64,000 nucleotides of DNA, from contig NZ_LGKG01000163.1 in assembly GCF_001294335.1 (NCBI RefSeq), forward strand, positions 161,182 to 225,181, written 5' to 3'. The position numbers and the translations under genes are program-made. Positions within the stretch are counted from its first letter, which is position 1. Every line of letters starts with the position of its first letter. The notes beneath the pieces were generated by a model, which worked only from the letters and a program-made list of their open reading frames with translations, was not told the DNA's origin and ran no database searches. Source of the stretch: Streptomyces chattanoogensis (GTDB lineage Bacteria; Actinomycetota; Actinomycetes; Streptomycetales; Streptomycetaceae). Positions 22,792 through 31,067 of the stretch are shown piece by piece.

Positions 22792-25521
22792 TCAGACGGC
22801 GGGCGGACCGATCGACGGCGCCCCCTGCTCACCCACCACCTCTCCCACCAGCGGCTGCTCCGTCCAGATGATCTTGCCGTCACCGGTGTACCGGGTGCCC
22901 CAGTGTTCGGCCAGCTGGGCGATGAGGAAGAGGCCGCGGCCGCCCTCGTCGGTGGTGGCGGCCTGCCGCAGATGCGGGGAGGTGCTGCTGCGGTCGGAGA
23001 CCTCGCAGATCAGGGAGCGGTCGCGGATGAGGCGTACGTGGATGGGGCCGGAGGCGTAGCGGATGGCGTTGGTGACGAGCTCGCTGAGGATGAGTTCGGT
23101 GGTGAAGGCCTCGTCGGCCAGGTCCCATTCGGTGAGTTTGCGGACGGCGGCGGCGCGTACCCGGGCGACGGCCGAGGGGTCGGCCGGGACGTCCCAGTCG
23201 GCTACATGGGCGGAGTCCAGGACGCGGGTGCGGGCGACGAGCAGGGCGATGTCGTCGCTGGGGCGCTCGGGCAGCAGCTCGCGCAGGGCAGCCTCGCAGG
23301 TCTCCTCCGGGGTCCGGCCGGCGTGGCCGCGCAGGATCCGGGCCAGCGCGGCCATACCGGCGTCGATGTCCCGGTCGCGGTCCTCGACCAGGCCGTCGGT
23401 GTAGAGGACCAGGCGGCTGTCCTCCGGGAGCACGAGTTCCCAGTTCTCGAAGGGCATGCCGCCGAGGCCGAGCGGCGGGCCGCCGGGCACCTCGGCGTAC
23501 TCGGCGGTGCCGTCCGGGCGCAGCAGCAGCGGCTGGCAGTGGCCGGCGCGGGCGATGGTGCAGCGGCCGGATGCCGGGTCGTAGATGGCGTAGAGACAGG
23601 TGGCGCCGGTGACTCCGGCGGAGCCGTCGGCGTCACCGGCTTCGTCCTGGTCGATCCGGGTGACCAGCTCGTCCAGGTGCCACAGCAGCTCGTCGGGCGG
23701 CAGATCGAGGTTGGCGAAGTTGTGGACGGCGGTGCGCAGCCGGCCCATGGTGGCGGCGGCGTGCAGACCGTGGCCGACGACGTCGCCGACGACGAGGGCG
23801 ACCCGGGCGCCGGGCAGCGGGATGATGTCGAACCAGTCGCCGCCGACCCCGCCGACGCCGCCGAGTCCGGCCTGCGCGGGAAGGTAGCGGTAGGCGGCCT
23901 CGACGGCGTTCTGTTCGGGCAGGCCCCGCGGCAGCAGGCTGCGCTGCAGGGTGACCGCCATGGCGTGTTCGCGGGTGTAGCGGCGGGCGTTGTCGACGCT
24001 GACCGCGGCGCGGGCGACCAGCTCCTCGGCGAGGGAGAGGTCCTCCTCGTCGAAGGCCTCCGGCTCCTGTGCGCGCCAGAACATCGCCACGCCCAGGATG
24101 ACGCCGCGGGCGCGCAGCGGGACGGCGATCATCGAGTGGATGCCGTAGGCGATGAGCCGACGGGCCCGCTCGGGGTCCTGGCGCTGCCAGCCGGACAGGG
24201 CGGCCAGGTCCGCTTCGAGGACGGGTTCGCCGTTGGCCAGGCCGGCGCCGAGGGTGGTGTCCGGGCGGAAGCTGATCACCTTGCCGACGGGATAGAGCGC
24301 GGTGTCCTCGGCGCCGTCGCCGCTGACCGCCGTACGCCGCATCTCCGGGCCCGCGGCGGAGGCGGTCGGCTCCTCGCCGCGCAGTACGGCCCCGGCGAGG
24401 TCGACGGTGACGATGTCGGCGAACCGGGCGGCGGCGAATTCCGCCAGTTCCTCGCAGGTGCGCACCACGTCGAGGGTGGTGCCGATCTCGGTGCCCGCCT
24501 CGTAGAGGAGCTTGAGGCGACCGCGGGCGATATCGGCCCTGCCGGTGAGCGCTTGGAGCTCGGTGGTGTCGCGCAGCGTGGTCACGCTGCCGGGCGGCCC
24601 GCCGGCCTGGTCGGTGGAGCGCTGGTTGACCGCGAGCAGGCGGTCGCCGACGGGATGCACCTCGTCGGTCGCCGTCCGGCCAGAGGACAGCAGCGCCTTG
24701 ACGTCCGGGCCGAGCTCGAGGTCGGCGACCTGGCGGCCTTCGACATCGGCGGGCAGGCCGAGCAGCCGGCGCGCCTCGTCGTTGGCGAGCAGCACCCGGC
24801 CGCTGCCGCTGACGATGATCACGCCCTCGCGGACGGCGTGCAGCACCGCGTCGTGGTGCTCGTACATCCGGGTCATCTCGGCCGGGCCGAGGCCGTGTGT
24901 CTGGCGGCGCACCCGCCTGCTGACCAGCGCCGTGCCGCCGGTGGTCAGCAGCAGCACGCCCGCGGCGGCGCCGAAGAGGAGCGGGAACTGCTGGTCGACG
25001 ACTCCGCTGACCTTGCTGATGGTGATGCCGGCGGACACCAGGCCGATGACCTTGCCGTTGTCGCCGACGACCGGGACGACGGCCTGGATGAGGGGGCCTA
25101 TGGTCCCGGTGATCTTCTCGGTGGTGATGCCTCCGGCCAGCGCGGGCGCGAGGTTGCCGACGAATTTCTTGCCGATGCGGTCGGGCAGAGGGTGGGTGTA
25201 GCGGATGCCCTGGGTGTTCATCACGACGATGAAGTCGACGCCGGATCCTTTGCGGGCGGCTTCGGCGCGGGGCTGCAGTACGAGGGTGGGATCGGCGCTC
25301 TTGAGTGCCCGCTCGATGCCTGGGGCGTTGGCGACGGATTCGGCCACGGCGACCGAACGGTTGCGGGCTTCGCGTTCCGAGTCGGTTCTGGACTGCAGCA
25401 CGAGTGCCGCAATGGCCGCGGCGACGAGCAGCACCACGATCGCCACCTGCAGGAGAAAGACCTGGCCTGCGACAGTTCGCATTCTCAGAACCGAACGCGG
25501 GCGGTCGTAGCGTCCGGCCAT
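22792..25521 (-). CDS. Membrane sensor PP2C (SpoIIE) phosphatase with kinase-like domain
   Basis: 909 residues. Membrane segments near 15-45 and 180-205 flank an extracellular Cache/CitA-like sensor (VDFIVVMNTQGIRYTHP). Then PAS (about 215-310), GAF (about 330-505), a SpoIIE/PP2C domain (about 540-770, GGVGGDWFDIIPLPG and GDVVGHGLHAAATMG with its metal Asp residues) and a C-terminal GHKL anti-sigma kinase-like domain (ELVTNAIRYASGP, GGRGLFLIAQLA). This is a partner-switching protein for anti-sigma antagonists. ATG 25521 has AGAGGA upstream. One of three such phosphatases within 15 kb. Confidence 0.88.
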   Translation of the reverse strand: MAGRYDRPRSVLRMRTVAGQVFLLQVAIVVLLVAAAIAALVLQSRTDSEREARNRSVAVAESVANAPGIERALKSADPTLVLQPRAEAARKGSGVDFIVVMNTQGIRYTHPLPDRIGKKFVGNLAPALAGGITTEKITGTIGPLIQAVVPVVGDNGKVIGLVSAGITISKVSGVVDQQFPLLFGAAAGVLLLTTGGTALVSRRVRRQTHGLGPAEMTRMYEHHDAVLHAVREGVIIVSGSGRVLLANDEARRLLGLPADVEGRQVADLELGPDVKALLSSGRTATDEVHPVGDRLLAVNQRSTDQAGGPPGSVTTLRDTTELQALTGRADIARGRLKLLYEAGTEIGTTLDVVRTCEELAEFAAARFADIVTVDLAGAVLRGEEPTASAAGPEMRRTAVSGDGAEDTALYPVGKVISFRPDTTLGAGLANGEPVLEADLAALSGWQRQDPERARRLIAYGIHSMIAVPLRARGVILGVAMFWRAQEPEAFDEEDLSLAEELVARAAVSVDNARRYTREHAMAVTLQRSLLPRGLPEQNAVEAAYRYLPAQAGLGGVGGVGGDWFDIIPLPGARVALVVGDVVGHGLHAAATMGRLRTAVHNFANLDLPPDELLWHLDELVTRIDQDEAGDADGSAGVTGATCLYAIYDPASGRCTIARAGHCQPLLLRPDGTAEYAEVPGGPPLGLGGMPFENWELVLPEDSRLVLYTDGLVEDRDRDIDAGMAALARILRGHAGRTPEETCEAALRELLPERPSDDIALLVARTRVLDSAHVADWDVPADPSAVARVRAAAVRKLTEWDLADEAFTTELILSELVTNAIRYASGPIHVRLIRDRSLICEVSDRSSTSPHLRQAATTDEGGRGLFLIAQLAEHWGTRYTGDGKIIWTEQPLVGEVVGEQGAPSIGPPAV

Positions 25522-26072
25522 GTCCTCTTTCTACACCCCCTGCTTGCGATCCGCTTACGGTGGGCGAGCCGCGCAATGCGGAGCGCAGCGGCTCCTGGCC
25601 GCATCGCAACGGCCGAGTTCACGGGCGTCCCGGAGTGGTCCGATGATCCCGCGCTCCTGGCTCGGGCACCAGAGGGCCAGTAAACCAGCGGGTATGTTTC
25701 ACGGCTATCCGGTTGCGGAGTTCTTTATCCGTGGATGCGTATCCGTGGATGGGTAGCCATGTGCCTAATGCCGCGGCGGTGGGCGTTTTGTCCGGTGAGG
25801 CCATGGAATTGCGAGGTGTACGGCATTCGTGCCCGTCACGCTCCGCCAACCGACGGAAACGCAATTGCCCCGGCCCTATTACCGGCCATGTAACTCTTGC
25901 CACAGGTTTGACCGCCGGAATTCCGGTTTGCGGCCGGCCGGGTGAGTGCGGGCCATTCGCAATGTGCCTGGTCAGCCCGTATTGCCGGCGGACCGCGAAT
26001 GCCGGGCGGGCGACGGGTGCGGCCGCCGGACGCCGCGGCGGGCCGGCAATCGCGTATGAGACGTTCGTGGGC
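25522..26072. other. 551-bp intergenic region
   Basis: Divergent spacer between the PP2C gene and the small hypothetical gene. It is less GC-rich than its flanks around 25690-25760. An 11-bp direct repeat ATCCGTGGATG sits near 25728 and 25743. The frame of the downstream gene stays open to 25713, but composition and lack of a ribosome binding site argue against coding. Promoters for both genes should lie here; I cannot assign them. Confidence 0.4.
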
Positions 26073-26411
26073 ATGCATGTTGCTGAGGAGATCCGCGCCG
26101 AGGCGGTTGGGCTCATCGACCACCACGCGCTCGGCCTGTGGCAGCCCACCGCCGCCGACCGACGAGCCGCTGTGGCGTTGTTCCGCTTCCTCGAGACGGG
26201 CCTGCCGCTGAGCGGCGAGCAGATCCGCTCCGTCCTCGTGCTCGCGGAGCCGCCGGCCGGCGCCAGCGAAAGCCTGCTGAGCCTCCTGCGGGCAACGGCC
26301 CAGCTGCTCGACGAAACGACAGCGGCCGACGGCCCCGCCGAGCGGGACGCCGTCGACCACGTATGCCTGCTGCTGGACGCACTGGCCCTGACCCGGCCCA
26401 CCGGGGACTGA
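26073..26411 (+). CDS. Hypothetical alpha-helical protein, 112 aa
   Basis: Predicted all-helical: EEIRAEAVGLIDHHALGLW, then DRRAAVALFRFLETGLPLS, then a Leu-rich stretch SESLLSLLRATAQLLDE and a C-terminal VCLLLDALALTRP. No signal peptide and no family recognised. ATG 26073 is chosen; GTG 26067 is in frame. Its last 40 codons lie in the left copy of a 296-bp tandem duplication, and a diverged second copy of its 3' end is present at about 26581-26700. Confidence 0.6.
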   Translation: MHVAEEIRAEAVGLIDHHALGLWQPTAADRRAAVALFRFLETGLPLSGEQIRSVLVLAEPPAGASESLLSLLRATAQLLDETTAADGPAERDAVDHVCLLLDALALTRPTGD

Positions 26412-26872
26412 CGGCAGGCCGGAGCGGCCCTGAAACCCAGGCGCTCACCGAGGAGACCACACCCTCCCCGGTGAGCGCCTGCTCGTCCTCCGGGACGGAG
26501 ACCACCCAGCGGCTCTCCCGCCGCGGGCGCAGGCACCCGGCCCCATACACGGGCCCCCGCGAGCAAAGGCCTGCAGAGCCCCTGCGGGCAACGGCCAAGC
26601 CTCCCGACCAAACAACAACGGCCGACGGCCCCGCCGAGCGGGACGCCGTCGACCGCGTATGCCTGCTGCTGGACGCGCTTGACCTGACCCGGCCCGCCGC
26701 GGAGCAGCGGCGGGCCGGAGCAGGGCTGAAACCTAGGCGCTTACCGAGGAGACCGCACTCTCCTCGGTGGGCGCCTGCTCGTCCTCCGGGACGGAGATCA
26801 CCCAGTGGCTCTCCTGCCGGGGGCGGAGGTAGACGGCCCAGTACACGGCCGCCGCGGCGACGATGAACCCCG
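26281..26872. repeat. Diverged 296-bp tandem duplication across a convergent junction
   Basis: Left copy about 26281-26560, right copy about 26577-26856, with a constant 296-bp offset at every anchor checked (26285/26581, 26431/26727, 26491/26787). The left copy holds the true 3' end of the 112-aa gene plus a dead copy of the permease 3' end. The right copy holds a dead copy of the 112-aa gene 3' end plus the true permease 3' end. Copies differ by many substitutions but no indels across the core, so the event is not recent. Confidence 0.85.
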
Positions 26873-28181
26873 TGATGAGCAGGCTCTTGGCGCTCTGCTG
26901 CCACAGCACCCAGACCAGGACGAGGGCCAGCAGCGCTGGAATCGCAGGCCACAGCGGCATCCGCCAGGCCGCCTTGTGCTTGTGCGCCCCGCGGCGGGAG
27001 ACCAGCGCGCCCAGCGCGACGAAGACGTACATGGCGGCGACGGCCACGCCGGTGACCTCGCTGAGGGTGTCGAGGTTGACGAAGCACAGCGCCGCGCCGG
27101 GGACGCCCACCACGAGGGTGGCCACCCAGGGGGAACCGAAGCGCTTGCCGAGGTGGGAGAAGGCGCGGTTGACCGGGGTCGGCCAGGCGGCGTCGCGGGC
27201 CGAGGAGAACACCACACGGGAGTTCTGGATCACCATCACGATGGCGGCGTTGATGATCGCCAGGGCGATGCAGAGGCTGACGAAGGTGCCGACGCCGGAG
27301 TTGCTCCAGGACTCCACCATGCCGGCGACGTCACCGGCGCCCAGGGTCTTGAGGTCGGGGGCGCCGAGGGTGATGGCGATGACGGGGATGAGGACGACGG
27401 CGGCGCCGATGGCCAGGGTCCACAGGACCGTCCGCGAGACGTTGCGGCGCGGGTTGTCCATCTCTTCCGCGAGGTACACGGCGGTGGAGAAGCCCTGGAG
27501 GATGAAGAGCGCGGTGGCCAGTCCGGCGACGATCAGCCCGGCGGTGACCGCCGTCGTGCGGCCGTGTCCGGCGTCCATGACGGGGTGGACCAGCACCGAG
27601 GCGGAGCGGTTGGTGTGGGTGAAGCCGAGGAAGGCGACGACGGCGCAGGCCACGACCTCGAGGACCAGGAAGATGCCGGTGATCCAGGCGTTGGCGCGCA
27701 GGTCCAGCAGGCCCATGACGGTGGCCAGCAGCATGACGCCGGCCGCGGTGTACTGCGGATCCAGATGGACGACGGGGGCCAGATAGTCGGCGGTGCCCAG
27801 CGCGATGATGGGCGGGACGATCATGACCACGATCAGCGAGAGTATGAAAACCAGCCATCCGGCGAGCCGCCCCATCAGGGTGCCGACCATGGCGTACTCG
27901 CCGCCGGAGCTCGGGATGAGCGTGCCGAGCTCGGAGTAGGTGAAGGCGACGCCGATGCAGAGCAGGGCCGCGATGGCGATGGTGAGGGCGGTGCCCGTGC
28001 CCAGTGTGGCGAACGAGTCCGGCACGATCACGAAGAGCGAGGACGCCGGGGTCAGACAGGAGAGGGTGAGCAGGGTTCCGCCGACGACGCCGATGGAACG
28101 GGTGAGCTTGGGCGCTGCTTTCTCCGTCGTACTGCGGGTTTCCGTGTGGGGTGCTGCGGAGACGACGTTCGAGTTGGGCAT
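26733..28181 (-). CDS. APC-family amino acid/polyamine permease
   Basis: 482 residues, about 12 transmembrane segments. The APC signature is at the first helix (LTRSIGVVGGTLLTLSCLTPASSLFVIVP), GGEYAMVGTLMGRLAGW follows, and TLAIGAAVVLIPVIAITLG lies mid-protein. The final 25 residues are an acidic soluble tail (VPEDEQAPTEESAV). It imports or exchanges amino acids or amines; substrate unknown. ATG 28181 is chosen; a TTGACG/TGTATT promoter lies about 120 bp upstream. Its last 40 codons are in the right copy of the 296-bp duplication. Confidence 0.88.
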   Translation of the reverse strand: MPNSNVVSAAPHTETRSTTEKAAPKLTRSIGVVGGTLLTLSCLTPASSLFVIVPDSFATLGTGTALTIAIAALLCIGVAFTYSELGTLIPSSGGEYAMVGTLMGRLAGWLVFILSLIVVMIVPPIIALGTADYLAPVVHLDPQYTAAGVMLLATVMGLLDLRANAWITGIFLVLEVVACAVVAFLGFTHTNRSASVLVHPVMDAGHGRTTAVTAGLIVAGLATALFILQGFSTAVYLAEEMDNPRRNVSRTVLWTLAIGAAVVLIPVIAITLGAPDLKTLGAGDVAGMVESWSNSGVGTFVSLCIALAIINAAIVMVIQNSRVVFSSARDAAWPTPVNRAFSHLGKRFGSPWVATLVVGVPGAALCFVNLDTLSEVTGVAVAAMYVFVALGALVSRRGAHKHKAAWRMPLWPAIPALLALVLVWVLWQQSAKSLLITGFIVAAAAVYWAVYLRPRQESHWVISVPEDEQAPTEESAVSSVSA

Positions 28182-28295
28182 ATCGGTTATCCGTGTCCCA
28201 TCGGTGCGAGCGGCAGGGAAGTGGGGCACTCCTCGACGGAGAGAGCCACAAAGCGGGGCGAACCAGAAGAACCACCGGCTCCGCTTCGGTGACGG

Positions 28296-28325
28296 AATAC
28301 AACCCCCGACTTCGACTCCCGTCAA
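28296..28325 (-). promoter_or_regulatory. Sigma-70-type promoter of the permease gene
   Basis: Minus strand -35 TTGACG (28320-28325) and -10 TGTATT (28296-28301), spacing 18. Transcription should begin near 28289, giving a leader of about 108 bases before ATG 28181. The 311-bp gap between the two genes holds nothing else I can name. Confidence 0.55.
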
Positions 28326-28492
28326 GACTCTGTTAAGTCCTTGAGACAACGATATCCGTCGTCTACAGCCCCTCTCGATCACCGATCAGCGACAACGGGC
28401 CAATCATTACGCGGATTCCGTGGTTGCGAGGGGCTGCGGATTCTGCCGCCGGGGGCGGTGAACCGGTCCCCGCCGGGCGCCGGCCGGGAGGG

Positions 28493-30571
28493 TCAGCGGG
28501 CCCGCGCCCGCGCGATGAGCAGCGCCACGTCGTCGTGGTCATGGCCGTGCCGCAGTGCGCCCAGCAGCCGGTCGCAGAGCTCCTCCAGCGGCCGCTCGGG
28601 TTCCGCGAGCAGCTCGAGGAGGGTGTCGAGGCGGGTGTCGATGGCGTCCTCGCGGGTTTCGATCAGCCCGTCGGTATAGAGGACGAGCTGGTCGCCGTCG
28701 GCCACCTGCACGGTGGTCTGCTCGAAGGCGACGCCGCCGACGCCGAGCGGGGCGCCGGTGGGCAGGTCCAGCAGCTCCGGCGGGCGGCCGGGGCGGACGA
28801 GGACCGGCGGCAGATGGCCCGCGACCGCGATCCGGCACTGCCCCTCGTGGGGGTCGTAGACGGCGTAGAGGCAGGTGGCGAAGGCCGGGTCGAGGCCGCC
28901 GGCGATGTGGTCGAGATGGCGCAGGACCTCGGCGGGCTCGAGGTCGAGGTCGGCCAGGGCGCGGGTGGTGGTGCGCAGCTGGCCCATCGTGGCCGCGGCG
29001 TTGATCCCGCTGCCCATCACGTCCCCGACCACCAGCGCGGTCTTGCCGCCGGTCAGCGGGATGGCGTCGAACCAGTCGCCGCCGACCTCGCTGGCCGCCT
29101 GCGCGGGCTGGTAGCGGTAGGCGATCTCCATGCCGGTGGGCTGGGGCGGCCGGTGGTTCATCAGGTGGCGCTGGAGGGTGAGCGCGGTGCGGCGTTCGCT
29201 CTGGTAGGAGCGGGCGTTGTCGATACAGACCGCGGCGCGGGCGGCCAGCTCGACGGCGAGGACGGCGTCGTCCTCGTCGAACGGCAGCTGATTGCGTACG
29301 CGGTACAGCGACAGGGCGCCCAGCACCTCGCCGCGGGCGATCAGCGGCACCGCCAGATACGAGTGCAGCCCGGCCTTCCTCAGGAGTGCGGCGCCCTGCG
29401 GATCGGCGGCGATCCGGGGCAGATCCTCCTCGCCGACCCGGGCGACCAGCACGGGCCGGGCGTCGGTGACACACCGGGTGATCAGCCGGTCGGCGTCGTA
29501 GGAGGCGATCTGGCCGGTGGGGTCGGCGGCGCGGGCGGCGTCGGTGGGGTAGGCGGTGGCCACCGCGAGCGCCCGGAAGCGGGCCGGGGAGCCGGGCGGC
29601 AGCGAGGCCGGGCGCCGGCTGTTGAGCACCGCGTCGAGAACGTCCACCGCGGCCAGGTCGGCCAGCTCGGGAACGATGACGTCGGCCAGTTCATGAGCGG
29701 TCTGGTCGACGTCGAGGGTGGTGCCGACGGTCGCGGAGGCATCCGCGATGACGGCGAGGCGCCGTCGGGCGCGGGCGGCCTCGGCGGCGGCGCGGTGCTG
29801 CTCGGTGACGTCCACGACGGAGGTCGCCAGGCCCAGCACCAGGCCGTTGGGGTCGTCGAGCCGGTAGTACGACACCGACCACGCCTGGTCGGCAGCCGGG
29901 TCGGCGCCGGTGCGGCCGACGGTGAACTGGTCGAGCAGCGGCTTTCCGGTGGCGAGCACCTCGCGCATCCGGGACGCGATGACGCCGGTGTCCAGAAACG
30001 TCAGCGTTTCATGCACATCGCGGCCGATATGCGCTTCGGCGGGGAGGTTGTTGATGCGTTCCAGAGCCGGGTTGACCATGACGAACCGCAGCTCGGTGTC
30101 GAGCACCGCCAGCCCGATCGGCGACTGGGCCACCAGCCGTACGGACAGCGCCAGATCCCGTTCGACCCGGCGCAGCACGGCCTGATCGGTGGCGATGCCC
30201 AGGGCGTAGGACTCGCCGCGCTCGTCCTGCAGACGCATGTTGCGGAATTCGACCAGTCGGGTGGTGCCGTCCTTGTGCATGACGGGAAAGACCCCGGCCC
30301 AGCTCTCGCCGCTGGCCATCACCTCCGAGAAGAGGCTGAGGACCAGGTCGAAGTGCTGGGGGTCGACCAGCAGCTGCGCGGCGAGCCGGCCCAGCGCTTC
30401 CTCGGCGGTCCAGCCGAACAGGTCCTCGGCCTGCGGGCTCCACAGCGTGATCCGGCCGTCCGCGTCCAGCATCACCGCGGCCACGCCCAGGACATCGAGC
30501 AGGCCGCCGGGCCGGGACGTGCCTGCCCTCGCCGGGGCGGCACCCTCGGGGAACGCGTCGGTCGCACCCAT
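28493..30571 (-). CDS. PAS-PAS-GAF-PP2C (SpoIIE) phosphatase
   Basis: 692 residues, cytosolic. Two PAS domains (about 25-130 with VMLDADGRITLWSPQAEDLFGW, and 140-250), a GAF domain (about 260-430) and a SpoIIE/PP2C phosphatase (about 465-690; EVGGDWFDAIPLTGG and GDVMGSGINAAATMG contain metal-binding Asp residues; LYTDGLIE). It should dephosphorylate an anti-anti-sigma factor in response to signals sensed by PAS/GAF. No kinase domain, unlike the 22.8-kb paralogue. ATG 30571 follows GGAAGGAG. Confidence 0.88.
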   Translation of the reverse strand: MGATDAFPEGAAPARAGTSRPGGLLDVLGVAAVMLDADGRITLWSPQAEDLFGWTAEEALGRLAAQLLVDPQHFDLVLSLFSEVMASGESWAGVFPVMHKDGTTRLVEFRNMRLQDERGESYALGIATDQAVLRRVERDLALSVRLVAQSPIGLAVLDTELRFVMVNPALERINNLPAEAHIGRDVHETLTFLDTGVIASRMREVLATGKPLLDQFTVGRTGADPAADQAWSVSYYRLDDPNGLVLGLATSVVDVTEQHRAAAEAARARRRLAVIADASATVGTTLDVDQTAHELADVIVPELADLAAVDVLDAVLNSRRPASLPPGSPARFRALAVATAYPTDAARAADPTGQIASYDADRLITRCVTDARPVLVARVGEEDLPRIAADPQGAALLRKAGLHSYLAVPLIARGEVLGALSLYRVRNQLPFDEDDAVLAVELAARAAVCIDNARSYQSERRTALTLQRHLMNHRPPQPTGMEIAYRYQPAQAASEVGGDWFDAIPLTGGKTALVVGDVMGSGINAAATMGQLRTTTRALADLDLEPAEVLRHLDHIAGGLDPAFATCLYAVYDPHEGQCRIAVAGHLPPVLVRPGRPPELLDLPTGAPLGVGGVAFEQTTVQVADGDQLVLYTDGLIETREDAIDTRLDTLLELLAEPERPLEELCDRLLGALRHGHDHDDVALLIARARAR

Positions 30572-30749
30572 CAAGGCACTCCTTCCGCCGGCCTCCGGGG
30601 ACCGACAGCCGTGGTGCTCTCCGCGCCCGGCCCTCTGCGCCGTGCGTCCGCTGCCCTCCATCATCTCTCCAGACGGGACGGCGCCGCAGGGAGAGCGAGA
30701 TCTTCACTTCAACGGTGTCCTGCGAAAACAACGTGTCCTGTGCATCAGC

Positions 30750-30815
30750 GGTGTGCTGCCGAACAGCGGTGCACCGCGAAACAACGGTGTGCTGCGAAAC
30801 AACGGTGTGCTGCGG
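30750..30815. repeat. 18-bp tandem repeat upstream of PP2C gene
   Basis: Unit GGTGTGCTGCGAAACAAC repeats with exact 18-bp phase at 30750, 30768, 30786 and 30804. More degenerate copies precede it at about 30714 and 30733. The array is about 180 bp upstream of the PP2C start. The AAACAAC core is AT-richer than the surroundings. It could be a multi-site binding region or a neutral array. Confidence 0.8.
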
Positions 30816-30951
30816 GGGAGCAAGCATTATGCGCCGCGACAGCACACCTGGGCGACCCGCTCGGGGAAGTCCGGGCTGCCGAATTTCCCGGCGGTGGCAG
30901 ACAGCGACGGCAGACAGGGTGGCGGATAACAGCCGTGGCGGGGCGACCGAC

Positions 30952-31008
30952 TTGGTGATGTCGATCTCCAGCGACTATCCTGGCTTTTAGTTGCCTCTAG
31001 CAACTAAA
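30952..31008 (+). promoter_or_regulatory. Ligase promoter with overlapping dyad operator
   Basis: -35 TTGGTG (30952-30957) and -10 TATCCT (30976-30981), spacing 18. Start of transcription is near 30988. A perfect 9-bp inverted repeat TTTAGTTGC-CTCTA-GCAACTAAA covers 30986-31008, on top of the predicted start. Its form suits a dimeric MarR-type repressor. No regulator gene is adjacent, so the repressor is unknown. Confidence 0.6.
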
Positions 31009-31067
31009 TTTCTCGTACCCGCACCGTCGGAGTCCTGACCCCACTCCGGCCTCAGGAGAAGCCCCAC

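Larger units (their letters stand above)
30572..31067. other. 496-bp divergent intergenic region
   Basis: Lies between the PP2C phosphatase start and the ligase start. It contains an 18-bp tandem repeat array (30750-30815) and, nearer the ligase, a promoter with an overlapping 9-bp inverted repeat. No coding region with convincing codon bias is present. Confidence 0.5.

Noticed and set aside
22903..25683. 926-codon open frame opposite the PP2C phosphatase
   Set aside because: Composition shadow, rich in Gly/Ala/Val/Asp with no domain signatures.
28424..30958. 844-codon open frame opposite the PAS-GAF-PP2C gene
   Set aside because: Mirror frame of a well-supported gene; no start signal.
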